From Flammeovirga sp. OC4 (GTDB lineage: Bacteria; Bacteroidota; Bacteroidia; Cytophagales; Flammeovirgaceae): a stretch of 44,670 nt of DNA. Positions 8,901 to 16,712 of the stretch are shown here, piece after piece. The notes below the pieces were generated by a model. The model worked only from the letters and a program-made list of their open reading frames with translations. It made no database searches and was not told the origin of the DNA. The translations under genes and the position numbers were made by a program. Within the stretch, counting starts at the first letter, position 1; the number at the start of each line of letters is the position of its first letter. The stretch lies in the NCBI RefSeq assembly GCF_000812565.1, contig NZ_JTAM01000079.1, positions 1-44,670 on the forward strand, written 5' to 3'.

Positions 8901-11900
8901 ATGAAATCTCATAGCTTATTTATTTTGCTATTGCTCTACTTGCTATCCTCCTGTAAAATGGACCTACCCCAAGAAGTGGAAATAGCGTATGAAGAATTAC
9001 CGGCTGAATTGGATTTTAATAAAGATATCAAACCCATATTATCGGATAAATGCTTTGCTTGTCATGGACCGGATAAAGGGAAAATTGTAGCCGGATTACA
9101 ATTACATAGTTATGCAACGGCTACGCAAGAACTGACAGAATCGAAGGGTAAGTATGCTATCGTTCCGGGTAGTCCAAAAAGCAGTGAAGCAGTCAGAAGA
9201 ATCTTAACGGACGATCCTGAACTGATCATGCCTACACCTGAATCTCACCTTAGTCTTACGGCAACAGAAAAAGCAACGTTGATTAAATGGATTGAAGACG
9301 GAGCAGAATATAAACCGCATTGGTCTTTTGTGCCTATGGCGAAATCAGAAGTTGAAAAAGCAGAGGATTGGGGACAAAATGAAATTGATGATTATGTATA
9401 TAAAAGATTAAAACAGGAAAAACTAAAACCATCAGCGGAAGCCGAAAAATCCCTTTTACTAAGAAGAGTTTCGCTTGACCTTACCGGACTTCCTCCTACT
9501 CAACAAGATCTTGATGCATTTCTGAATGACAATGATGAGAATGCGTATGAAAAGCAAGTGGACCGCTTGATTGCTTCTGAAGCTTATGGTGAAAAAATGG
9601 CGACCGATTGGATGGACCTTGCCCGCTATGCTGACACACACGGTTATCAGGTGGACCGCTACAGAGATATGAGTCCGTGGAGAGATTGGGTGATTGCCTC
9701 TTTCAATAATAATATGGCGTATGATTCATTCTTGATTTATCAGTTGGCGGGTGATTTATTGCCTAACCCAACAAGAGATCAAGTGTTAGCGACTGGCTTT
9801 AATCGACTTCACCCTCAAAATGCTGAAGGTGGCATTGTAGATGAAGAGTTTAGAGTAGAATATGTAGCGGATAGAACGGCAGTAGTTGGACAAGGTGTAA
9901 TGGGTTTGACTTTCGCTTGTGCGAGATGTCATGACCATAAATACGACCCGATCACTCAGAAAAATTATTACGAGATCTACAGCTTCTTTAATAATGTCAA
10001 TGAAACCGGTCAAATCTCCTGGGACCCTAACGATATTCCGGTTCCTACGATGACATTGCCAACGGAAGAACAGGAAGAAGTGATTGCTTACTTAGAAAAA
10101 ATATGTCAGCAAAAAGATGAAAAAGTAAAGTCGGCGGAACAAAAAGCGGAAAGTACTGCGAAACAGTGGGTCAATACCTCGGCTTATCACACGGCTTCTC
10201 TTTCGGCTAGAAAACATAAAGTGGCTGATTTCTCTTTGAATGGTAATTTGAAGAACGACATCACGGGAAAGAAGGCCAAAATGATACGTAAGACTTCTAA
10301 AAATGAAGTCGCAAATTATACGGAAGGAAAAGAAGGAAAAGGTATTTTACTGAATGGTGATACATGGATTGATATGAAGCCTGTAGGTGTATTTGACCGC
10401 AATGATCCTTTTTCGATTAGTATTTGGGTGAACATTCCTGAAGGTCTAAAAGAAGGTGTGATTTTCCATAAAAATAAAGCGGTGATGCTTCACTCTGTAA
10501 AAGGGTATACGCTGTATCTAAAGGATAATAAATTGCAAACGATGCTAGCACATACCTACCCAGAAAATGCTATCATTCAAGAAACAAAAGACGATTTCCC
10601 AAGGGATCGATGGGTGCACTTGACATTGACTTATGATGGAAAAAGTAAAGCTGAAGGCGTGACTTTATATGTTGATGGTGCAGTGGCTAAGATGAACACC
10701 ACCAAGGACAACCTTACCAAAAGCATCATTTTCAATAATTATGAAGATGTAATCTATGCCACTCCAATCGAGCCAGGTTTACAGGTCGGTGCACGTTGGA
10801 GAGGATTTGGTTTAAAAGACGCTAAAGTGGATGAAGTAGATGTGTTCAATACCTGCTTGACACCTTTGGAAGTGCAACATCTTTTTGCCCCTCAACAGAC
10901 AAAAGAATTGCTTACTAAAAATGTTTCTTCTTTATCTGCGGATGAGAAAACGTTATTAAAAGAGCATTATAAACAGAGGGTTTCTAAGGAAGTAAAATGG
11001 GCCAAAAATGATTACCTCAAATCCAAAAAGGAATTGGATTATACTTATGATACTTTGAAAGAGGTGATGGTGATGAAAGAGATGGAAACACCACGTCAAG
11101 CGTATATCTTAGAAAGAGGTGTATACAGTGAACATGGCGAAAAAGTGTATCCTAATACACCAAATTCAATTCTACCTTTTGATAAGGACCTTCCTAAAAA
11201 CAGATTGGGATTAGCACAATGGATCGTGGATCCTCGTAACCCACTGCCTGCTAGAGTCGCTGTAAATCGCTATTGGCAAAACTACTTTGGAACTGGTATT
11301 GTGGAAACGACGGGAGATTTTGGCAATCAAGGAAAACTACCTACTCACCCTAAATTATTGGATCACTTGGCCTTGGAATTTATTGAAAGTGGATGGGATG
11401 TGAAAGCACTTCAGAAAAAAATAGTGATGTCGGCTACGTATAGACAAAGCAGTCATTGTTCACCAGAATTAAGAGAAAAAGACCCTTACAACACACTTTT
11501 GGCTAGAGGTCCTCAATTTAGACTGAGTAGTGAAATGATGAGAGATAATGCACTTTTAGCCAGTAATTTACTTAAACCGAAAGTAGGCGGTAAAAGTGTG
11601 AAGCCTTATCAGCCGGAAGGACTATGGAAAATGAACGGTGGTATTTATATACAAGATCACGGTGATGATTTATACCGAAGGAGTTTATATACCTTTTGGA
11701 AAAGGACGGTTCCCAATCCTACGCAATCGACTTTTGATCAACCTGAGAGAAGTGAATGTGCTGTCAAAAGACAAAAAACCAATACACCACTTCAAGCCTT
11801 AGTGCTTATGAATGACCCAACTTATTTGGAAGCGTGCAGAAAGTTAGGGGAAGAAATTACAAAGAGTGATTTTATTGATGAAGGCATTCAAACGGTCTAT

Positions 11901-12125
11901 TACAAATTGACAGGTCGTGATATCTCCAATCAAGAATTAGCACTATTAAAAGAAGTGCAAACAAAAGAGATACAGCGTTTTGAGACTTCACCAGAGAAAA
12001 CAAAAGGTTGGCTTTCCGCTGGTGAATCAGCCTTGGATACGCGATTAAATCCATCAAAAGTGGCCGCCAACGCCATTGTTGCCAGCCTGATTCTCAACTC
12101 AGATGCTACCATTACCAGACGATAA
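8901..12125 (+). CDS. PSD1 / planctomycete cytochrome c lipoprotein (DUF1549-LamG-DUF1553)
   Basis: A 1074-residue protein of the PSCyt1-PSCyt2-PSD1 class, common in Planctomycetes and Verrucomicrobia. A lipoprotein signal ends LLSSC (C18). A c-type haem site CFACH (C51, C54, H55) lies in a short cytochrome domain at about 38-135. DUF1549 (PSCyt2) covers about 150-370 (LLLRRVSLDLTGLPP, DWMDLARYAD, CARCHDHKYDPI). A concanavalin/LamG-like insert spans about 445-605 (PFSISIWVNIP, DRWVHLTLTYDG). DUF1553 (PSD1) fills about 755-1065 (RLGLAQWIVDPRNPL, RVAVNRYWQNYFG). The second CxxCH, CARCH in DUF1549, is also conserved and could hold another haem. The biochemical activity of this family is not established. 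It heads an operon: the next gene starts 5 bases after the stop. Confidence 0.88.
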   Translation: MKSHSLFILLLLYLLSSCKMDLPQEVEIAYEELPAELDFNKDIKPILSDKCFACHGPDKGKIVAGLQLHSYATATQELTESKGKYAIVPGSPKSSEAVRRILTDDPELIMPTPESHLSLTATEKATLIKWIEDGAEYKPHWSFVPMAKSEVEKAEDWGQNEIDDYVYKRLKQEKLKPSAEAEKSLLLRRVSLDLTGLPPTQQDLDAFLNDNDENAYEKQVDRLIASEAYGEKMATDWMDLARYADTHGYQVDRYRDMSPWRDWVIASFNNNMAYDSFLIYQLAGDLLPNPTRDQVLATGFNRLHPQNAEGGIVDEEFRVEYVADRTAVVGQGVMGLTFACARCHDHKYDPITQKNYYEIYSFFNNVNETGQISWDPNDIPVPTMTLPTEEQEEVIAYLEKICQQKDEKVKSAEQKAESTAKQWVNTSAYHTASLSARKHKVADFSLNGNLKNDITGKKAKMIRKTSKNEVANYTEGKEGKGILLNGDTWIDMKPVGVFDRNDPFSISIWVNIPEGLKEGVIFHKNKAVMLHSVKGYTLYLKDNKLQTMLAHTYPENAIIQETKDDFPRDRWVHLTLTYDGKSKAEGVTLYVDGAVAKMNTTKDNLTKSIIFNNYEDVIYATPIEPGLQVGARWRGFGLKDAKVDEVDVFNTCLTPLEVQHLFAPQQTKELLTKNVSSLSADEKTLLKEHYKQRVSKEVKWAKNDYLKSKKELDYTYDTLKEVMVMKEMETPRQAYILERGVYSEHGEKVYPNTPNSILPFDKDLPKNRLGLAQWIVDPRNPLPARVAVNRYWQNYFGTGIVETTGDFGNQGKLPTHPKLLDHLALEFIESGWDVKALQKKIVMSATYRQSSHCSPELREKDPYNTLLARGPQFRLSSEMMRDNALLASNLLKPKVGGKSVKPYQPEGLWKMNGGIYIQDHGDDLYRRSLYTFWKRTVPNPTQSTFDQPERSECAVKRQKTNTPLQALVLMNDPTYLEACRKLGEEITKSDFIDEGIQTVYYKLTGRDISNQELALLKEVQTKEIQRFETSPEKTKGWLSAGESALDTRLNPSKVAANAIVASLILNSDATITRR

Positions 12126-12130
12126 ACATT

Positions 12131-13612
12131 ATGTGTAATAAAAAGAAATTCAGATCGAATAATAAAGACCTTCAATCTGTTGAAAAGAAAATGGATAGAA
12201 GGCACTTTCTCACCACCACTTCCATGGGGATCGGTGCGTTTGCATTGGGTTCATTGATGGGATTGGAAAAGGTTTTTGGAAGTCCAAAGAAGACCATTCA
12301 AGAAGAGATAACGCAGAGCCTCCCGCACTTTTTACCTAAGGCGAAACGTGTTGTGTATTTGTTCCAAAGTGGTGGTCCCTCTCAATTTGAGACATTTGAT
12401 TATAAGCCAAAACTAACGGATATGTTTGGCAAAGAACTTCCCACTTCCGTTCGTCAAGGGCAACGTCTGACCGCCATGAGTGCACAACAATCTTCACTTC
12501 CCATCGCTCCTTCCAAGTTCAAATTCAAGCAACATGGTGAGAGCAGAACTTGGGTGAGTGAATTGCTTCCGCACACGGCTTCAATGGTCGATGATCTCTG
12601 CATCATCAAATCCATGTACACCGAACAGATCAACCACGACCCTGCCATCACTTTCTTCCAAACCGGACACCAATTGCCTGGGCGTCCGTCGATTGGATCA
12701 TGGATGAGCTATGGATTGGGTTCTGATAATAAAAACTTTCCAAACTTTATTGTTTTGACTTCTGGAAATGGTGGCCAACCCCTTTACTCTAGGTTATGGG
12801 GAAATGGCTTCCTTCCAACTCAACATCAAGGAGTGCAATTTAGAAGTGGAAAAGACCCTGTTTTGTTCCTCAACAATCCTGAAAATTATCATCACGAGGA
12901 CCGTAAGGACATGCTTTCTTATTTAAAGGAATTGAATGAAGTGCAGAACTCTGCTTATGGTGATCCTGAAGTGGATGCTCGAATTTCTCAATATGAAATG
13001 GCCTTCCGAATGCAAACTTCCGTTCCAGAAGTCACTGATATGTCAGACGAACCCGATGAAGTTTTTGAGATGTACGGCAAAGACAGTAGAACACCGGGTA
13101 CCTATGCCGCAAACTGTTTGATGGCTCGAAGACTTTTAGAGAAAGATGTGAAGTTTATTCAATTGTACCACCGAGGTTGGGATCATCATGCCGGACTTCC
13201 TTGGGGAATGAAAAAGCAATGTGAGATGACAGATCAGCCTACCGCCGCTTTCTTGAAAGACCTGAAACAAAGAGGCTTACTGGAAGACACCCTCGTAATT
13301 TGGGGTGGTGAATTTGGTAGAACGGTGTACTCTCAAGGGAAATTAACGCCTCAAAGCTACGGTAGAGACCATCACCCGAAATGCTTCAGTATGTGGATGG
13401 CAGGTGCTGGAGTAAAAGCAGGAATGAGCTATGGAGAGACGGATGATTTCAGCTATAATATTGTAAAAGATCCAGTTCACGTACATGATTTCCATGCGAC
13501 TCTAATGCACATCATGGGCATTGACCACGAAAAACTTACTTATAAATTCCAAGGACGAAGATTTAGATTGACGGATGTTCATGGAAATGTTGTCAACGAT
13601 ATTTTATCTTAA
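12131..13612 (+). CDS. DUF1501 protein with twin-arginine-type signal
   Basis: A 493-residue DUF1501 protein. This family is related to alkaline phosphatase/sulfatase folds and is nearly always encoded after a PSD1 gene; its reaction is unknown. The N-terminus carries DRRHFL followed by a mild hydrophobic stretch, a Tat-type signal. An internal ATG at 12191 would place MDRRHFL at the very start and is a plausible alternative; the given start keeps the 5-base spacing to the upstream gene. Family features visible include VYLFQSGGPSQFETFD, WGGEFGRT and GRDHHPKCFSMWMAG, with several His/Asp residues suited to metal binding. Spacing of 6 bases to the next gene supports one transcript of three genes. 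Confidence 0.87.
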   Translation: MCNKKKFRSNNKDLQSVEKKMDRRHFLTTTSMGIGAFALGSLMGLEKVFGSPKKTIQEEITQSLPHFLPKAKRVVYLFQSGGPSQFETFDYKPKLTDMFGKELPTSVRQGQRLTAMSAQQSSLPIAPSKFKFKQHGESRTWVSELLPHTASMVDDLCIIKSMYTEQINHDPAITFFQTGHQLPGRPSIGSWMSYGLGSDNKNFPNFIVLTSGNGGQPLYSRLWGNGFLPTQHQGVQFRSGKDPVLFLNNPENYHHEDRKDMLSYLKELNEVQNSAYGDPEVDARISQYEMAFRMQTSVPEVTDMSDEPDEVFEMYGKDSRTPGTYAANCLMARRLLEKDVKFIQLYHRGWDHHAGLPWGMKKQCEMTDQPTAAFLKDLKQRGLLEDTLVIWGGEFGRTVYSQGKLTPQSYGRDHHPKCFSMWMAGAGVKAGMSYGETDDFSYNIVKDPVHVHDFHATLMHIMGIDHEKLTYKFQGRRFRLTDVHGNVVNDILS

Positions 13613-13618
13613 TTTACC

Positions 13619-14731
13619 ATGAACTCAAGAAGACAATTTATAAAAAATACAAGCATTGCCGCTCTTGGTGGCGCTATGGCTTCTCCACTTTATAGTTTCA
13701 ATATTTTAAAGAAAAAGCCAGCTCCAGAAATCATTTTAGGGCATGGTGATTATCAATATAAACTCAACAAAGATTGGGCACAAATCAGCAGTGTCCGTAA
13801 CCCTATTCTTAACTGCCATGAAATGGTGATGGACAGTAAAGGAAGGCTGATCATGATTGGTGATAATACCGACAACAATATCATGATTTTTGATAAATCG
13901 GGTAAGCTTTTAGATTACTGGGGCACGGCCTATCCGGGTGGTCATGGTCTGACTTTAAGCAAGGAAGGAGAAGAAGATTTTCTTTACTTGACGGATTCAG
14001 GTTGGTTCTTGGATAAAAGCGGAAAGTGGGTACATCATAACGGTAGAGTCTCTAAAACTACATTAGACGGAAGAGTCGTTTTTGATATCGGTCACCCTCA
14101 AACAGTAGGTGCTTATGAGCCGGGGGATTTATTCTGCCCCACCGAAGTCGCCATCGCACCCAACGGTGATATTTATGTGGCAGATGGCTATGGAAAAGAC
14201 TACATTTTGCACTATGATGCCAAGGGGCAATTTATCAGAAAATGGGGCGGGCATAAAAACAAGGACAAAAACTACAACTTGATGAATGCTCATGGGGTAA
14301 CTTTAGATTTACGTGATCCTGACCAACCACTTTTATGCTGTTCATCAAGAAGTGAGAATATGTATAAGTGGTTTACCTTGGATGGGAAATTCGTCAAAAA
14401 ACTCCACCTCACCAACATGTTCATTTGTCGTGCAGTATTTGATGAGAATAACTTATACGCTGGCGTTTGTTGGTCTAGACCTGAAGATGGAAGCGGTCAT
14501 AACTGGAAAAAACATACTGGTTTTGTGACTATTCTGCAAGATGACAAAGTAGTTTCCAACCCAGGCGGTACGGCGCCAATTTATAAAAAAGGTGAGCTTC
14601 AAGCTTCTTATCAGCTTCCTACTCAACCCATTCTTCACGGTCATGATGTGTGTGTAGATGAGGATAAAAACCTTTACATATGTCAGTGGAACGCAGGGCA
14701 TACGGCTCCTCTGAAATTGGAGCGTATATAA
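13619..14731 (+). CDS. Exported six-bladed beta-propeller (NHL-like) with conserved histidines
   Basis: A 370-residue NHL-type propeller, third gene of the PSD1 operon. NSRRQFIK plus a small-residue stretch gives a Tat-type signal. Blade repeats are visible as 'GRLIMIGD', 'GDIYVADGYG' and 'KNLYICQWN'. Several blades begin with His in a matching position: NCHEMV (H67), GGHGLT (H109), NAHGVT (H225) and HGHDVC (H340, H342). In the propeller lyase PAL (peptidyl-alpha-hydroxyglycine alpha-amidating lyase) three such histidines hold a zinc ion, so this may be a metal-dependent lyase or hydrolase rather than a scaffold. That function is inference. Position suggests joint export and action with the DUF1501 and haem proteins. 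Confidence 0.8.
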   Translation: MNSRRQFIKNTSIAALGGAMASPLYSFNILKKKPAPEIILGHGDYQYKLNKDWAQISSVRNPILNCHEMVMDSKGRLIMIGDNTDNNIMIFDKSGKLLDYWGTAYPGGHGLTLSKEGEEDFLYLTDSGWFLDKSGKWVHHNGRVSKTTLDGRVVFDIGHPQTVGAYEPGDLFCPTEVAIAPNGDIYVADGYGKDYILHYDAKGQFIRKWGGHKNKDKNYNLMNAHGVTLDLRDPDQPLLCCSSRSENMYKWFTLDGKFVKKLHLTNMFICRAVFDENNLYAGVCWSRPEDGSGHNWKKHTGFVTILQDDKVVSNPGGTAPIYKKGELQASYQLPTQPILHGHDVCVDEDKNLYICQWNAGHTAPLKLERI

Positions 14732-14805
14732 ATTAATAGTAATGATTTAATGCGAATCAAGGTTTCACTTGAACTACCCTATATGCTCTAACAAGATCCT
14801 TTTTT

Positions 14806-14954
14806 AGAAATCAGGAGATTTCTGGTGATCTGTTGGCACGGATGACGCTATCGCTTAACATCCGAGCCAGTGTCACTGATTTCCACTTCCTAGCGCAAAT
14901 GTTAAGCGACAGCGTCAATTGTGCTTGAAAGATCATAAGAAGTCTCCGACTTCT
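14806..14954. repeat. Composite dyad repeat with four hairpins
   Basis: The 316-base gap before the next gene holds this unit. Hairpin a: AGAAATC/GATTTCT, 14806-14823. Hairpin b: CGGATG (14839-14844) and CATCCG (14859-14864) around the loop ACGCTATCGCTTAA. A reverse copy of hairpin b lies at about 14894-14924 (loop core ACGCTGTCGCTTAA on the minus strand). Hairpin a', AGAAGTC/GACTTCT, is at 14938-14954. The whole is an imperfect large dyad of the same design as 26636-26796. Confidence 0.75.
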
Positions 14955-15047
14955 AGTTGAAAACATCTATGGTTATAGAAAACAGTATTCAGTTTTATCA
15001 CAAATCAATACCTCTTGATTCTCATTGAAAATTATAAATTCAACAAA

Positions 15048-16349
15048 ATGGATTTTTCAAATTTTTCTCTCTTTATAGGTCGATTTCACCCGCTGTTGGT
15101 ACACCTTCCCATCGGTTTTATCTTTATGGTTTATATCATTGAAATCGCAGAGCATTTTAAAATAATAGAGCACACCAAAAAGGTAATCAAACTGATTTTA
15201 CTTTCAGGAGGCGTGAGTGGTATCATTACGTGTGTCCTAGGTTATTTCCTTGGAAGTGGTGAAAGTGACTACGATTTTGAAAGTATTCAATTGCATCAGT
15301 GGTTAGGAATTATCACAACATTGGTGGTTTTTGGAGCTTATTTTTTAAAAGAAAAAGACAATCAATTTTATAAACCTTCACTGGGTTTACTTTTTATATT
15401 ACTAAGTGCAACAGGTCATATGGGTGGAAACCTCACGCATGGCTCGACTTATTTGACACAATACGCTCCTATCAAATTCAACCAACAACCCAACGAATTT
15501 GAAAGGCCTGAAATCACTTCTATTGAAGAAGCTCAAGTATTTGGTGATTTGGTCTACCCTATTCTTGAAACCAAATGCTTCAGTTGTCATAATGAAGAAA
15601 AAAAGAAAGGGAATTTATCACTGACAAGTAGAACCTCTATTCTGAAAGGTGGTAAAAATGGTGCTTTTGTGGTTGCTGGTAATTCTGCTAAAAGTAGTTT
15701 TGTAGAGCGAATTTCCTTACCCCATCATCATGAAGATATTATGCCTCCTGAGGGAAAAAAGCCTCTTTCAGATCAAGATATTGCATTGATTACATTTTGG
15801 ATTGATCAAGGAATGGGCAGTTTTGATACTACCCTTGTGGCTTTGGCACCTGATGAAAAATTAGAAGAAATTGCACTTCAACGATTAGGTTTTAAAGCAA
15901 GTAAAAGTAGTTATGCCTTTGAAGCTATTGATCCTGCTATCATCACTGAATTAAGAGAGAATCATTTTGAGATTAGGGAATTGATAGTGGGAAGTAATGC
16001 TTTGGATGTTTCTATTTCCAAGAAAATCGATATTCATCAAGGCATTCAAGATTTAGAACCGATCAAAAATAATATTCTTTGGCTAGACTTAAAAGAACAA
16101 GATGTCAATGGAGAGGATTTGAAGAAAATTGGGCAATACACTCAACTTGTCAAACTCAATTTAAGTAAAACACCTATTCAAGATCATGATTTAATCGCCT
16201 TGAAAGGGCTTCAAAACTTAGAAGTTATCAATCTTCATTCTACTAATATCAGTGATGAAGGACTTGAGATTTTAAAGGGAATACCTTCTCTAAAAAAGAT
16301 TTACTCTTGGAATACGAATGTGGGTAAGCAATTGGCGGAAGTACATTGA
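15048..16349 (+). CDS. DUF2231 membrane protein fused to planctomycete-type cytochrome c and leucine-rich repeats
   Basis: A 433-residue fusion. I use the ATG at 15048 (MDFSNFSLFIGRFHPL); a TTG at 15015 is in frame but adds an unlikely leader. Residues about 5-125 are a DUF2231-type membrane domain with four hydrophobic helices and the FHPLLVHLPIGF motif, whose histidines could bind haem b. A soluble c-type cytochrome domain follows with CFSCH (C177, C180, H181) and a distal methionine candidate in DIMPPEG. The C-terminus has leucine-rich repeats (LVKLNLSKTPI, LEVINLHSTNI, LKKIYSWNTNV). Such proteins accompany PSD1/DUF1501 genes and look like membrane electron carriers. It lies after the PSD1 operon, separated by a repeat, so it may have its own promoter. 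Confidence 0.85.
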   Translation: MDFSNFSLFIGRFHPLLVHLPIGFIFMVYIIEIAEHFKIIEHTKKVIKLILLSGGVSGIITCVLGYFLGSGESDYDFESIQLHQWLGIITTLVVFGAYFLKEKDNQFYKPSLGLLFILLSATGHMGGNLTHGSTYLTQYAPIKFNQQPNEFERPEITSIEEAQVFGDLVYPILETKCFSCHNEEKKKGNLSLTSRTSILKGGKNGAFVVAGNSAKSSFVERISLPHHHEDIMPPEGKKPLSDQDIALITFWIDQGMGSFDTTLVALAPDEKLEEIALQRLGFKASKSSYAFEAIDPAIITELRENHFEIRELIVGSNALDVSISKKIDIHQGIQDLEPIKNNILWLDLKEQDVNGEDLKKIGQYTQLVKLNLSKTPIQDHDLIALKGLQNLEVINLHSTNISDEGLEILKGIPSLKKIYSWNTNVGKQLAEVH

Positions 16350-16370
16350 TTACACAACAAAACGAATTCT

Positions 16371-16600
16371 AGAAATCAGGAGATTTCTAATGATCTGAAA
16401 GGTCACGATTGACACTTAAGCTTAACATTCGCTCCAATAGTCTTTCTACCCAATTAGTTTGTAGTACCTTCCTTCAAGGTCTAGATTTTTTGCTTTGTTT
16501 TTCATTAATGGAAAAATGAAGAGCAAAGAAGCTGAAAGATTTGACGCATATCATCAACTCAGAAGTGTAACCATGGGTTGATGATATTGCCTTCTACAAT
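16371..16600. repeat. Modular intergenic repeat, third copy
   Basis: Fills the 363-base gap before the GH3 operon. It starts with AGAAATC-aggA-GATTTCT (16371-16388). Next comes a degenerate core hairpin CGATTG/CATTCG around the loop ACACTTAAGCTTAA. The last block ('tttttgctttgtttttcatt' and following) resembles the module at 24940-25000 in the 24.6-kb element. No coding potential seen. Confidence 0.65.
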
Positions 16601-16686
16601 GGTAAAAACTAACGATTCTGATCTCAATAAAATTTTCTCCCTCTTTTTCTGCTCAATTTATTTCTACTGAAACCACCACATTAGAA

Positions 16687-16694
16687 TACATTTG
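16687..16694 (+). promoter_or_regulatory. Possible Bacteroidota -7 box upstream of the GH3 operon
   Basis: TACATTTG fits the TAnnTTTG -7 consensus of Bacteroidota housekeeping sigma factors and lies 18 bases before the start at 16713. No good TTG -33 box is seen at the expected distance, so support is weak. Confidence 0.25.
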
Positions 16695-16712
16695 GGTAAA
16701 AGAAAAGAAATG

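Noticed and set aside
15015-15047. TTG start extending the DUF2231 protein
   Set aside because: The ATG at 15048 begins exactly at the usual DUF2231 N-terminus; the extension is polar and shows no support.
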